Source of the DNA: BACL21 sp038141525
GTDB taxonomy: Bacteria; Bacteroidota; Bacteroidia; Flavobacteriales; Flavobacteriaceae
Reading direction: 5' to 3'
Length of the DNA: 64,000 nt
Assembly: GCA_038141525.1 (NCBI GenBank)
Contig: JAYQIF010000008.1
Coordinates: 372,001 to 436,000, forward strand
Below the pieces are notes generated by a model. The model ran no database searches. It saw only the letters and a program-made list of their open reading frames with translations, and was not told where the DNA came from. Shown here piece after piece: positions 38,161-47,922 of the stretch (position 1 is the first letter of the stretch; every line of letters starts with the position of its first letter). The position numbers were made by a program, and so were the translations under genes.

Positions 38161-39128
38161 AACAGATTTAATTTTAGATCTTGATGTCTTCTAGTCTCAA
38201 TCTCGTATTGGTTTACCGTTATACAGCGCGCGCCACCGGACTGTTTCCAGAACAATAAGCCCGAATTCAGGAGTGCCCCATTATCCTCACTAGAGGTATT
38301 GAAATCAAAGTAGCGTCGGCCGCGCGCGAACTCTTTGATGATAAAATCATAAGCCAAATCAATACTCCCGAGTTTGTTTTTATCACTATCGCCCATAACA
38401 TATTGTGGGTGCACCACAGTCGGGGTCAAAAACACGGTGGTTCCCGCCACAAGCTTTTCCTTGTGATAAACCGAAACTTGTTTGATGGACTCGGGAAAAC
38501 GTGACGCCAATAACTTAATTTCCTCGAGGGAATGAACGGGTTTAGCCCCGTGCTTTTCTGATAACTGTGGAATGAGTATCGTGTCCCAAAATCCTTCAAA
38601 ATTATCGTCACAGACCACTTTTAATTCATGTCGCCGGGCACGGTTTAGGCCCTCTCGCCTATTTTTTTCAAAACCCAAAGCATTGTCGTAATCAATCACC
38701 AAAGCCACATCTTTTTTGATGCACTTCGCCTCTATCAAGTTCAAAAAGTAATCCAATTCGTCACTTGGCACCTGGGCATAAATACCTCGGATCTCCTTTA
38801 GATTCATCGTATTCAAACCTTGGGCATGAGCGTAAGCCAGGGTTGCTTTAAAACAATCGAAGGCCTGTGTAAACTTTATTTTTTTATGCCATACAAAACC
38901 TCCGTAGGTCAATCCCTGATGGGCGTATAAAACCTCATCTTTTTCATGAGCCGGGACTACTGCGCGTAGTTTTTGGTCCTGATAAATCATCAAAGAATGA
39001 TCTGAAAAACGATCCTGATGATAGTCCACGAACCCACGCTGCAATATGAATGTGCCATTTTTGCTGTTAGCGACAAAAGCATCCCATTCTGACGCGCACT
39101 TGACATTATATCGTTTGACCTCAATCAT
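38157..39128 (-). CDS. FemAB-like / GNAT-fold transferase
   Basis: The 323-residue protein resembles FemAB-related GNAT proteins: WDAFVANSKNGTFILQRGFVDYH at the start, then RREGLNRARRHELKV and RYFDFNTSSEDNGALL. Members transfer an amino acid or acyl group. Its place between the aminotransferase and the sulfatase-like enzyme suggests a role in decorating an amino sugar with an amino acid or acyl group. It is intact and overlaps both neighbours by 4-8 bases. Confidence 0.75.
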   Translation of the reverse strand: MIEVKRYNVKCASEWDAFVANSKNGTFILQRGFVDYHQDRFSDHSLMIYQDQKLRAVVPAHEKDEVLYAHQGLTYGGFVWHKKIKFTQAFDCFKATLAYAHAQGLNTMNLKEIRGIYAQVPSDELDYFLNLIEAKCIKKDVALVIDYDNALGFEKNRREGLNRARRHELKVVCDDNFEGFWDTILIPQLSEKHGAKPVHSLEEIKLLASRFPESIKQVSVYHKEKLVAGTTVFLTPTVVHPQYVMGDSDKNKLGSIDLAYDFIIKEFARGRRYFDFNTSSEDNGALLNSGLLFWKQSGGARCITVNQYEIETRRHQDLKLNLL

Positions 39129-40600
39129 GGCTCAACTTTTTTACAAACGACCGCACCGCTGTAGTCGATATATTCATAAACCCCTGATACTGCTCATCAT
39201 TTAGAATAACATAACTGACATCGGGTTCCAAATCTTTTGAAACCATTTGATTTTTACCTAAGTGTCCAAAGAGCAAACGAAATACATTCACAGATGTTGT
39301 AAAATTAATGGGCTGCACAGGTTTCAAAGTTGTCGGCCACTTTATGGACAATTGACTGCTAAAGATAGAGTAAATTAAATCTCGATCCCCGGTTTTGGTA
39401 TAGATTTGATTGGTATAATCTAGACCCACAAAGCCCCCGTGATCCGCGAGTATCATGATCAAAGCCTCGGGGTCGCGCTCGTTGATCGAGGCCACAAGTT
39501 CTCGGATTTTTTGCTGTCCTCTCTGCATGCTTTCCAGCCATAATTCACGCTCTTGATCGGCACCAAGAGACATTTCTTTTCGACCGTGAATATGGCCAGG
39601 ATTGAAAAACTCAACAAAATAAAATTGGGGCTCGATCTGATCTGTCGACATGAACTGCTTCAGGTCCAGGGCAACATCAGCCTTAAGATTAAAACCTTGG
39701 CTCAAGTACCCTATGTCCGAATAGCTAAAATTAGTACGATCAAAACCCAGCCTTGGATGATTCACCAGCAAGTAAGGGGCTACGGAAAGTAAGTTAGTTT
39801 GGTAGCCATTATTTTTTAAAATGGTTAAAACGTGATTGTCCGAGACAATGCTTTCCCGTGCATCAAGAGCCTCACTAAAGCTGTTGCCAAAATTGTAATA
39901 ATGATGCTTCATCATCATCAGCGCACTGTTTGACGACAAGGTTGAGGCATAATTACTACGAAAGTTCGGATAATGCGTAAACCCAAATTCTTCGAGTTCG
40001 CGCTGGAAGGTACTGTCTTGATATTGGTAGTAGCCATTATATAACTCCCTAAAATTGACCAGTCCATCAGGTTGGATCAAATAAATATTTGGTTTAGCGA
40101 TAAGCTCAGTTTTCAAAACCTCGGGGGCAATATCCTTCCAGGCATCGGACAAACTCAAATTATGCCCCACCTGCCCAGCCAGCGGAATTATAGCAAGGAA
40201 CCCCATAAGGGCTTGAAGAATCATGATTTTTTTGTGATGATGGCCAAAAAAATAGGCGTATACAGCCGACAATAAGATAATGAGCGCCGTAATCTTGCGA
40301 TGAGGCGCCTCGAGCAGCGTCACTTTGAGAAAAAAGAAAAAAAAGACCAAATCCCAAAAATGCGAGCCAAAATCCTACCCAGCGATCGCCAAAAGTTTTC
40401 TTCAGCATTATGGTTCCTAGAGCAGCGATAAGTACCGGCAACACCACAAATACCGCAGTAAAAAACACCAAATGACCCCATGAATTTACTAAACTATAAT
40501 TGTTGCCGGCGTAAAACAAAACAGGGTATAGGCCAGCGCAAAGCCCTACTTGCCATGGCCTGAGCGGGCTGTCCTTGATTTTATCTATTATTCCAGCCAT
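39121..40600 (-). CDS. Membrane-anchored sulfatase / alkaline-phosphatase superfamily enzyme (interrupted frame)
   Basis: The N-terminal part has about five membrane helices (VGLCAGLYPVLFYAG, VFFTAVFVVLPVLIAALG). The C-terminal domain has the superfamily fold: IYLIQPDGLVNF, the nucleophile candidate region ASTLSSNSALM and the metal-binding ILADHGGF. A break lies in the homopolymer-rich stretch near 40332-40346, where runs of A on the plus strand are 6 and 8 long. Joined, it is ~492 residues. Relatives transfer phosphoglycerol or phosphoethanolamine, or hydrolyse sulfates. Confidence 0.82.
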
Positions 40601-40607
40601 AGATGAA

Positions 40608-41967
40608 CTATTCTCGAGTATGCATTAAATAGAGTACGCGCTCACTTTCGGGGATTTCTACCTTTTCTGCAATGGTAAAATAAAGCTTATAGGCTCGCTC
40701 AAATTCGTGCTGATTGTAATGATCAAAATGATTGATGAATTCTCTTTTACGCTGCAAGAGTGAATCCACCCAACTGTCATTGCGCTTGGGGAATTCAATA
40801 ATCAGCACCGAAGATAAACCGGTAAAAAATCGAGCAGAATCCTCAAATGGAATATTACCTGAAAGGGTCATATGATGAATGACTGCCAAAGCCAAAACAG
40901 CCTGTGGACCCCAGGCTCTGAAGACGACGCAAAATCGAATCACGTTCGGTATTGGCCCAACCGATAGCGGGACTGGGCTGAGCCACATCAAACCAAAGCG
41001 GCAACATATTGACCTCTTTATTGGCCTTCACTTGAGCATAATTGGAGGCCACGGCATTGTGGTCTATATCTGCCACCACTGCCAAATCTAGGTCCTGGAG
41101 CAAGGCCCTGGCAAAGGTTCCATCATTACCCCCCACATCTAAAATTTTTTTTGCGCCATGATCATTAACCCATTTTTGGATTTGCTGTTTTTTAAAGTTA
41201 AACGACTCCGGCTGATAATTGGTTTTATTGTAATAATCACCCCATTCGGTTTGTTCCTTGAGCTCGAGCTTGTCAATGTAATCATATAACGAGCGTAACA
41301 GGTTGCGCAAACTCTTTTTAGAAAGCTTTATGCTTCGTGATTTTGGGGTGTATTCATCTTTATGTTTGGCCTCCATTTTGGCCATAAGATGTATGTTGGT
41401 GTACAACGTTGGGCTCAATTTGCTACGCGTGGGTAACATTGAAGCCGCAAGAGCCACGGGAATCCCGTCGATATGGGTTTGCATCATCTTGAGGGCTTCA
41501 GCACCGTGGTAATGCGCTAAAATCAGAGGGGCGAAAAAATGTGAAATGAACTGCTTGTAAGCGCGCCAGGGACTGTCTTTTTGGTAGATATCAAAGGATA
41601 AAGTATCTATGAATATTGCCCGTCCGCGATGAAAAGTCACATTATAGGCCGAGGCATCTTTGAGCGAAAAATCGCGATCCAAGGCATAATTTTGGAGCTT
41701 TAGCGTCAAAAGTGCCGCCTGTTTATACTGATCAAAACTCCATTCATAGGGATAAGTCATCAGCTGAATTTGCTCCGGCAATAGCACAATCGACTCATCT
41801 GAGCGCTGCTGCTCTTCATGAGGAATCAACATTTTGGCCTTAAACAAAGGCGTAAAAAAGTCTGCCTTACACAAAGCATCGTATACCGGAAAATAAATGG
41901 GGTTGATGACTCTTTTAACCGAAGAACCGTCTTGAACAATGTATCCAGAGGGGTCACGGAAAGAAGC
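40608..41967 (-). CDS. SAM-dependent methyltransferase in polysaccharide locus (interrupted frame)
   Basis: The protein has an N-terminal domain beginning near ASFRDPSGYIVQDGSS, a helical region, and a SAM-binding motif ILDVGGNDGTFARALLQ with an acidic VVADIDHNA. A break near 40920 interrupts it; the other frame continues AWGPQAVLALAVIHHMTLSGNIPF and ends at 40608. No ATG is found at the expected start, so the 5' end may contain another error or a rare start codon. It lies 8 bp before the sulfatase-like gene. The target is unknown. Confidence 0.7.
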
Positions 41968-41974
41968 TTGATGT

Positions 41975-42202
41975 CTATGAGCCTTGCTCTTCCTTGGGTT
42001 GTTTTTCGTCCTGCTCTAAATCTATGGAATCAATACCATTTTTTTGAGACTTAGTCAGACCAAAAAACGATTTTACCTTGTACATAAAGTTTTTTGAAAA
42101 CAAAACAATACCGGCAGCAGCGGCCACTATGGCCTGGACAAGCATAGCCCCCAAGCCCGGATCAAAGTAAAGAAACATCATTGAAAAATAGCCCATCGTC
42201 AT
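41975..42202 (-). CDS. Small membrane protein with acidic tail
   Basis: The 75-residue protein has one or two hydrophobic segments (MMFLYFDPGLGAMLVQAIVA), a basic stretch (KVKSFFGLTK) and a Gln/Glu/Lys-rich tail ending EEQGS. Such proteins appear next to the methyltransferase and sulfatase-like enzyme in Bacteroidota polysaccharide loci. No function is known. It heads the minus-strand transcription unit and ends close to the methyltransferase gene. Confidence 0.7.
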   Translation of the reverse strand: MTMGYFSMMFLYFDPGLGAMLVQAIVAAAAGIVLFSKNFMYKVKSFFGLTKSQKNGIDSIDLEQDEKQPKEEQGS

Positions 42203-42304
42203 TTTTATTGGTCCTTAGACACAAATTAAATAAAAAAGCGGCACTTAACCCCTTTAATGCCGCTAAACTTTCGAACAGCACACTACGAGAATAAGCCAAA
42301 AATA

Positions 42305-44098
42305 CTAGGCCTTTGATCGCTTGCGGTCTACTTCTTTGAGCAATATTTTACGCAAACGCAAATGATTCGGCGTGACCTCAACATATTCATCTTTCTGAAT
42401 GTATTCTAGGGCCTCTTCAAGTGAGAATTTGATCGCGGGAACAATTCTTGCCTTATCATCAGCACCAGCAGAACGCACATTGGTCAGTTTCTTAGTTTTG
42501 GTGACATTGACCGCCATATCATCTTGTCGCGAGTTCTCACCAATAACTTGGCCTTCATAGATTTCTTCTCCCGGATCGATGAAAAATCTTCCGCGCTCTT
42601 GAAGTTTATCGATAGAATATGGAATGGCCGTCCCGTTCTCCATGGACACCATACTTCCATTCTGTCGCTCAGGAATACCGCCTTTTAAGGGTTGATATTC
42701 CAAAAAGCGGTGGGTCATGATGGCCTCGCCAGCGGTCGCAGTCAAGAGTTGATTTCTAAGACCAATAATCCCGCGTGAAGGAATCACAAATGTGCATACC
42801 ATGCGGTCGCCTTTGGCTTCCATGCTTTGCATTTCACCCTTGCGGATGGTCACCATATCTATAGCACGCCCACTCACCTCTTCAGGAAGATCTATGGTGA
42901 GTTCTTCGACAGGCTCACAAGAGACCCCATCGATTTGTTTTATGATCACCTGAGGCTGACCGATCTGAAGCTCATAGCCCTCACGACGCATGGTTTCAAT
43001 CAAAACAGAAAGGTGCAAAACGCCACGCCCAAATACCATGAATTTATCAGCGCTATCGGTTTCTTGTACTCTTAATGCCAGGTTTTTCTCCAATTCTCGA
43101 TTCAAACGCTCTTTTACATGACGCGAAGTCACAAATTTTCCGTCTTTTCCAAAGAATGGAGAATCGTTAATCGTAAAAAGCATACTCATGGTAGGCTCAT
43201 CTATGGCAATCGTAGCAAGCGCCTCGGGCTGCTCAAAATCACCGATACAATCACCGATTTCAAATCCCTCCAAGCCAACCAAAGCACAAATATGACCAGC
43301 ATTTACTTGAGTCACTTTCTTGCGCCCTAAACCCTCAAAAGTAAAAAGCTCTTTGATACGACTTTTCACGATGGATCCATCGCGTTTTATCAGCGAGACA
43401 TTCATCGCTTCTTTCAAGGTACCGCGCTGCAAACGCCCGATGGCGATACGTCCGGTAAATGAAGAATAATCCAGTGAGGTGATCAGCATCTGAGGCGTTC
43501 CTTCCTCAATTTTAGGTGAAGGAATGTGATCCAAAACCATATCTAATAAGGGGGCAATTGAATCTGTCGGTTGTTTCCAATCTGGACTCATCCAATTTTG
43601 TTTGGCCGAACCGTAGACAGTGGGAAAATCTAGCTGCCACTCTTCAGCGCCTAGATCAAACATTAAATCAAAGACGGCCTCATGAACCTCGTCTGGAGTA
43701 CAGTTTTCTTTATCGACTTTATTGACCACAACACAGGGCTTTTTACCCAAAGAAATTGCCTTTTGAAGCACAAATCGCGTCTGGGGCATCGGCCCTTCAA
43801 AAGCGTCCACCAAAAGTAAAACGCCATCGGCCATATTCAAAACACGTTCTACTTCACCACCAAAGTCCGCGTGACCAGGGGTGTCGATGATGTTAATTTT
43901 TGTGTCCTTATAGACTACAGATACGTTTTTTGAGGTAATGGTAATCCCGCGTTCACGTTCTAAGTCGTTATTGTCCAAAATCAGTTCCCCGGTCTTTTCA
44001 TGGGCCTGAAATAAACTACAATGGTGTAATATTTTATCCACCAAAGTGGTCTTACCATGGTCAACGTGCGCAATAATGGCGATATTTTTAATGTTCAT
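42305..44098 (-). CDS. typA: Ribosome-associated GTPase BipA/TypA
   Basis: The 597-residue GTPase shows the P-loop IAHVDHGKTTLVDKI, DTPGHADFGGEV and NKVDKEN, followed by EF-G-like domains 2, 3 and 5 and the BipA C-terminal domain (SRGIIGLRNQLLT). It acts in late ribosome assembly, especially under cold or stress. It is intact. It is divergent from kdsA, with 142 bp between the starts. Confidence 0.96.
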   Translation of the reverse strand: MNIKNIAIIAHVDHGKTTLVDKILHHCSLFQAHEKTGELILDNNDLERERGITITSKNVSVVYKDTKINIIDTPGHADFGGEVERVLNMADGVLLLVDAFEGPMPQTRFVLQKAISLGKKPCVVVNKVDKENCTPDEVHEAVFDLMFDLGAEEWQLDFPTVYGSAKQNWMSPDWKQPTDSIAPLLDMVLDHIPSPKIEEGTPQMLITSLDYSSFTGRIAIGRLQRGTLKEAMNVSLIKRDGSIVKSRIKELFTFEGLGRKKVTQVNAGHICALVGLEGFEIGDCIGDFEQPEALATIAIDEPTMSMLFTINDSPFFGKDGKFVTSRHVKERLNRELEKNLALRVQETDSADKFMVFGRGVLHLSVLIETMRREGYELQIGQPQVIIKQIDGVSCEPVEELTIDLPEEVSGRAIDMVTIRKGEMQSMEAKGDRMVCTFVIPSRGIIGLRNQLLTATAGEAIMTHRFLEYQPLKGGIPERQNGSMVSMENGTAIPYSIDKLQERGRFFIDPGEEIYEGQVIGENSRQDDMAVNVTKTKKLTNVRSAGADDKARIVPAIKFSLEEALEYIQKDEYVEVTPNHLRLRKILLKEVDRKRSKA

Positions 44099-44214
44099 AT
44101 CTTGGGTTAAAAGCGGCGCAAAAGTACTGTTATTTAGCCAATAAAGTATTAAACGCTCATTATATTTTGGGTTTATCGATGATAATTCTGCAACTAATCA
44201 CTGTATAATTAGTG

Positions 44215-44222
44215 TATCTTTG
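44215..44222 (+). promoter_or_regulatory. Predicted -7 box for kdsA
   Basis: tatctttg matches TAnnTTTG and ends 18 bp before the kdsA ATG. The same octamer recurs ahead of ssrA and, on the other strand, ahead of the saccharopine-dehydrogenase-like gene. It is a good candidate for the housekeeping sigma factor. Confidence 0.5.
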
Positions 44223-44240
44223 TAGCGAAAAAATATTCCT

Positions 44241-45058
44241 ATGGACTTAACCCAGATTCCTAAATTAAAACACACCCAAAGCGATAATTTTTTCTTCTGG
44301 CCGGACCTTGTGCCATCGAGGGCTATGATATGGCCATGCAAATTGCAGAATCCATTGTTGCCATCAGTGAGGAGCTGTCCATTCCATTTATCTTCAAAGG
44401 GAGCTTCAAAAAAGCCAATAGAAGCCGATTAGACAGCTTTACAGGGATAGGGGATCAAAAGGCTTTAGAAATTCTCAAGGCTGTAGGCGAGCGCTTTGAT
44501 GTCCCTACCGTAACAGACATACATCAAGAGAGTGATGCAGCCATGGCGGCAGAATATGTCGATGTTCTGCAAATACCAGCATTCTTAGTGCGCCAGACGG
44601 ATCTATTGGTGGCTGCCGCAAAGACCGGTAAGGTAGTCAACCTTAAGAAAGGGCAATTCATGAGCCCCGAGAGTATGCGCCATGCTGTGACCAAAGTCCA
44701 AGAATCAGGCAATAACCAAGTTATGATTACGGACCGAGGCACCATGTTTGGCTATCAAGATCTCATTGTAGACTTCCGAGGAATTCCGACTATGAAAACT
44801 TATGCACCTACCGTGCTTGACGTCACGCATAGCTTGCAGCAACCCAATCAAAATATCGGAGTTACCGGGGGACGGCCTGAAATGATTGAAACCATAGCAC
44901 GTGCTGGCATCGCAACCGGAGTAGATGGGTTGTTTATCGAAACCCATTTTAATCCCGCCGAGGCCAAAAGCGATGGAGCCAATATGCTCGATTTGAAAAA
45001 CCTTCCTGGTCTGATGCGCAAACTCGTGGCCCTACGCCAGACGATCAATAAATTTTGA
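44241..45058 (+). CDS. kdsA: 3-deoxy-8-phosphooctulonate synthase (interrupted frame)
   Basis: KdsA condenses phosphoenolpyruvate and arabinose 5-phosphate for KDO, a core sugar of lipopolysaccharide. The start is MDLTQIPKLKHTQSDNFF. A missing base in the T6 run at 44287-44292 then breaks the frame; one extra T gives LLAGPCAIEGYDMAMQIAE, the PEP-binding segment. The rest includes FKGSFKKANRSR, MITDRGTMFGYQ and DVTHSLQQPNQ. The joined length (~273) is normal. As the enzyme is normally essential, a real frameshift is unlikely. Confidence 0.93.
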
Positions 45059-45101
45059 AAGGACTCTCCAGAAGCCAGAGCATTCCATAAACAAACAGAG
45101 G

Positions 45102-46318
45102 TTAGTGACCCATGGCGTAATATTGCAGATAGCAAAAACGCGGGGTAAGACGCCCCATACCGTCCGTAATTTGGGCGCGCGCAAGCACACCTTCACTGTC
45201 TCCATCAAAAAACGAAGGGGCAATTTGCTCTAAAAACTGCTCGCCAAAACCTTGACTTGCGTCTCGGGGTAATTCACAAGGTAGATTATCAACGGCCATA
45301 ACACCAATGGCATTTGGCTCCATAAAGTCAACCTCTGAGTGGGTCTGTGGATCGTAACCGAAGAATGGATCGGCAATTGTTGATGGACGAATTGTACAGG
45401 CCACAGGCCCGTCAATATCACAAGAAACATCAGCGACAACTTTAATGCGACAAGCTGGATCAGCCATAGCTTCACGGGTAAGAATTATTGGGGCACCATT
45501 GCAATAAAAATGACCAGCTACAAATAAATCAATCACTCGAGTGAATCGATCAAAATCACATTCATAACGCTCTGGATACTCATAAAATTCTGACCGATTA
45601 AAATCCTTGCCCTTCTCTATGCTTATTGTAATCCTCTAGATCGAGCATGGCGAAACTCGGGCCCTCTTGGTCTCGCATCAAAAGCTCGTCAGGGCTAACC
45701 TGATTTATTCCGAGATGGTCAATAATTTCCTTAGCCCCAAGCGCTACTTTTCCACGGCCAGTGATGAGTGTTTTAAAGTTTTCGGGGAGCACCACCTTAC
45801 CCAGTGCTTCTTTAACTGCATCGTAATCGTACAAATGCTCAACTTTTGGCAAATCGAAAGTTTTCATTTTTTTACCGTAAAGCCTGAAGCCATTATATGC
45901 CCCGACAATCCCCGCATAACGACCAAATCCGATCAGGCGTTTACCACTATCAGATATAAAAGTTTCATGATCATACAGCGCGATTTTTTTCGAGCAAATA
46001 GCCTGCATCAATCCTTGATTATAAGGTTGCTTTTTTGATGGTATGACTAAAAAACAAATAAGACTTTTCCTCTACAAGGGCAGATACGGGCACTTCCTTG
46101 ACCCCCACAAAAATATCGGCAAAAGACACATCATCAAGCACCTCAATTCCTTGTACCCGGTATTGCTCGTCATTAAAAATTCGAATATCTGAAGATTCTA
46201 CCACCAAGCGCGCCTCTGGGAATCTGTTTTTAAACAAAACACATTGCTCAGGAGTCATCACCACACGTTTATCTGGTGGTAATTTGCGCTCTTTGATCAG
46301 TGCAAACGTCAATGTCAT
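45102..46318 (-). CDS. Saccharopine dehydrogenase / alanine dehydrogenase-like NAD(P) oxidoreductase (interrupted frame)
   Basis: Three pieces form one ~405-residue protein. The N-terminal piece (MTLTFALIKERKLPPDKRVVMTPEQC, VGVKEVPVSAL) matches the AlaDh/PNT N-terminal fold. The middle has IALYDHETFI, GFGRYAGIVGAYNGFRLYG and TGRGKVALGAKEIID, a dinucleotide-binding part. The last has ADVSCDIDGPVACTIRP and a C-terminal lobe. Breaks lie near 46022 and 45610. Relatives act in lysine metabolism; the substrate here is unproven. A TATCTTTG box precedes it at 46354-46347. Confidence 0.83.
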
Positions 46319-46346
46319 TAAATAGGTTAGGTTGAAATTGCTGATA

Positions 46347-46373
46347 CAAAGATAGCTTTTTCGTGTATCTTTG
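46347..46373. promoter_or_regulatory. Back-to-back -7 boxes between a dehydrogenase gene and ssrA
   Basis: Two copies of TATCTTTG face away from each other: minus strand 46354-46347, toward the dehydrogenase gene starting at 46318, and plus strand 46366-46373, toward ssrA. Only 11 bp separate them, so the two promoters may compete for RNA polymerase. The plus-strand box is about 45 bp before mature tmRNA, leaving room for a processed leader. Confidence 0.5.
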
Positions 46374-46418
46374 CGAGGTTAAATTTTGTAGACCCTACGG
46401 ATTTTAAGATTTCCAACA

Positions 46419-46815
46419 GGGGCCGACTGGTTTTGACAGCGGGTTTCATTGGTTGGTAAGCATGCCGAGCGCTGGGATACAGCTCGTAAATCTCATATTT
46501 CACTCTATTTTAAACGGCGAGAATAACTACGCCCTAGCTGCATAATCTGAATTATAGTAAGATGTGCCTCGGCCCGCAAGGCGGGCAAGCAGGAAGTCAC
46601 TCGAAGGCCTTGGTTTGCGGCAATCGATTCAGTGGCTTCGTAAAAGTAAACCTAGCTTGGTTAGGGCTTTGATGACCTAGCGAAATTTAAATGAAGCTAA
46701 GTCTTGAGCGGGCCGTTTTCAGCCAGCAATGGAACGAAAATTTAAATGAAAACTAAGCATGTAGAACGCCAGGCAACGGCACGTTTGGACGGGAGTTCGA
46801 CTCTCCCCGGCTCCA
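46419..46815 (+). ncRNA. ssrA: tmRNA (SsrA)
   Basis: The ~397-nt RNA opens with ggggccgactggttttgac and closes with a tRNA-like arm containing gttcgactctccccggctcc. The ends pair as ggggccg/cggctcc, the alanine-tRNA-like acceptor stem. The tag reading frame at 46516-46545 encodes GENNYALAA and stops at TAA. It rescues stalled ribosomes with SmpB and marks proteins for proteolysis. No CCA is encoded at the 3' end. A terminator follows at 46826. Confidence 0.96.
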
Positions 46816-46825
46816 CAACATTATT

Positions 46826-46859
46826 CCCAAAAACACCGGGTTGTTTTTGGGATTTTTTT
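46826..46859 (+). terminator. Rho-independent terminator after ssrA
   Basis: A 10-bp stem (cccaaaaaca/tgtttttggg) with a 6-nt loop is followed by seven T residues on the plus strand. It ends transcription from ssrA just before the convergent HDAC-family gene. Confidence 0.87.
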
Positions 46860-46860
46860 G

Positions 46861-47763
46861 CTAAAAAAATACGTCTTGGGCCACTTCAAAGGTATTGGAA
46901 TGAGCATCGATAATGTTTTTGATTTCAGGGGAATAACCTCCACCCATACTGACCTGAACTGGAATATTATTGTTTTTACACAGCTGTAAAACAAACCGAT
47001 CTCTAGCCTTACACCCTTCCATCGATAACCCTAGCCGACCCAGTTTATCGGTTTTTAATACATCAACGCCAGCTAGATAGAATATAAACTCTGGCTCAAA
47101 TTCTTCGACTATTTTTGGTAAATGATATTTCAAAGCCTTGAGATAAACCTCATCCCCAACATTGTCCTGAAATGGCAAATCAAAATCACTCCTTTGCTTT
47201 TTAAATGGGTAGTTTTTCTCACCGTGGAACGATAGGGTAAATACAGAATCTTGATGTTCAAAAATAGAGGCTGTTCCATCACCCTGATGTACGTCTAAAT
47301 CAACAATCATGATTCTCTTGGCCAAATCATGATCAATTAAATAGTTGGCTGCGATCGCCTGGTCGTTCAGCATACAAAATGCACCCGGCCGATCTCGGTA
47401 AGCGTGATGAGTTCCGCCTGCAATATTCATCGAAATTCCATAATTCATTGCAAAATGCGTGTTGTCCACAGTCCCCTGGGCGATGATGTGTTCTCGCTTT
47501 ATGAGTAAGTCAGAAAGTGGAAAACCAATTTTTCTGGCCTCTAATTTGGGTAAAGATAAATGGACTAAATCATTGTAATATCCTTCGTCGTGAGTCGATA
47601 ATAATATTTGTTTGTCGATTGGAGATGGAGTGAAAAAGTTTTCTGAACTACAGATGTTATGACGCAATAACTGCTCTGGCAACAATTCGTACTTTTCCAT
47701 AGGAAAGCGGTGTCCAATTTTAAGTTGGTGCTTATAAATTGGATTAAGCGCAATTTTTAACAT
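46861..47763 (-). CDS. Histone deacetylase-family protein
   Basis: The 300-residue protein carries the HDAC zinc-enzyme motifs: GGTHHAYRDRPGAFCMLND with the catalytic His pair, MIVDLDVHQGDGTA with Asp/His zinc ligands, and LSFHGEKNYPF. Bacterial members deacetylate small acetylated amines (acetylpolyamine amidohydrolase, AcuC) or proteins. It is intact and convergent with ssrA. The substrate cannot be inferred from its neighbours. Confidence 0.9.
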   Translation of the reverse strand: MLKIALNPIYKHQLKIGHRFPMEKYELLPEQLLRHNICSSENFFTPSPIDKQILLSTHDEGYYNDLVHLSLPKLEARKIGFPLSDLLIKREHIIAQGTVDNTHFAMNYGISMNIAGGTHHAYRDRPGAFCMLNDQAIAANYLIDHDLAKRIMIVDLDVHQGDGTASIFEHQDSVFTLSFHGEKNYPFKKQRSDFDLPFQDNVGDEVYLKALKYHLPKIVEEFEPEFIFYLAGVDVLKTDKLGRLGLSMEGCKARDRFVLQLCKNNNIPVQVSMGGGYSPEIKNIIDAHSNTFEVAQDVFF

Positions 47764-47922
47764 TTGTCTTTCACTCGTTAGACCTGTTAAAATTAGTAGA
47801 TTTATGCCGTAGTCATAACATAATTAACTTTACCGGGATTCATTTTTAATTTAAACCTTGAGCAACGCAAGAATAAAATATTGTCATAAATGTCAATCTG
47901 ATTTTTCGACCATGTATCGGAT

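Noticed and set aside
44287..44292. Programmed ribosomal frameshifting in kdsA
   Set aside because: The T6 run could be slippery, but no stimulatory hairpin was seen and two dozen unrelated genes show similar breaks, so sequencing indels are simpler.
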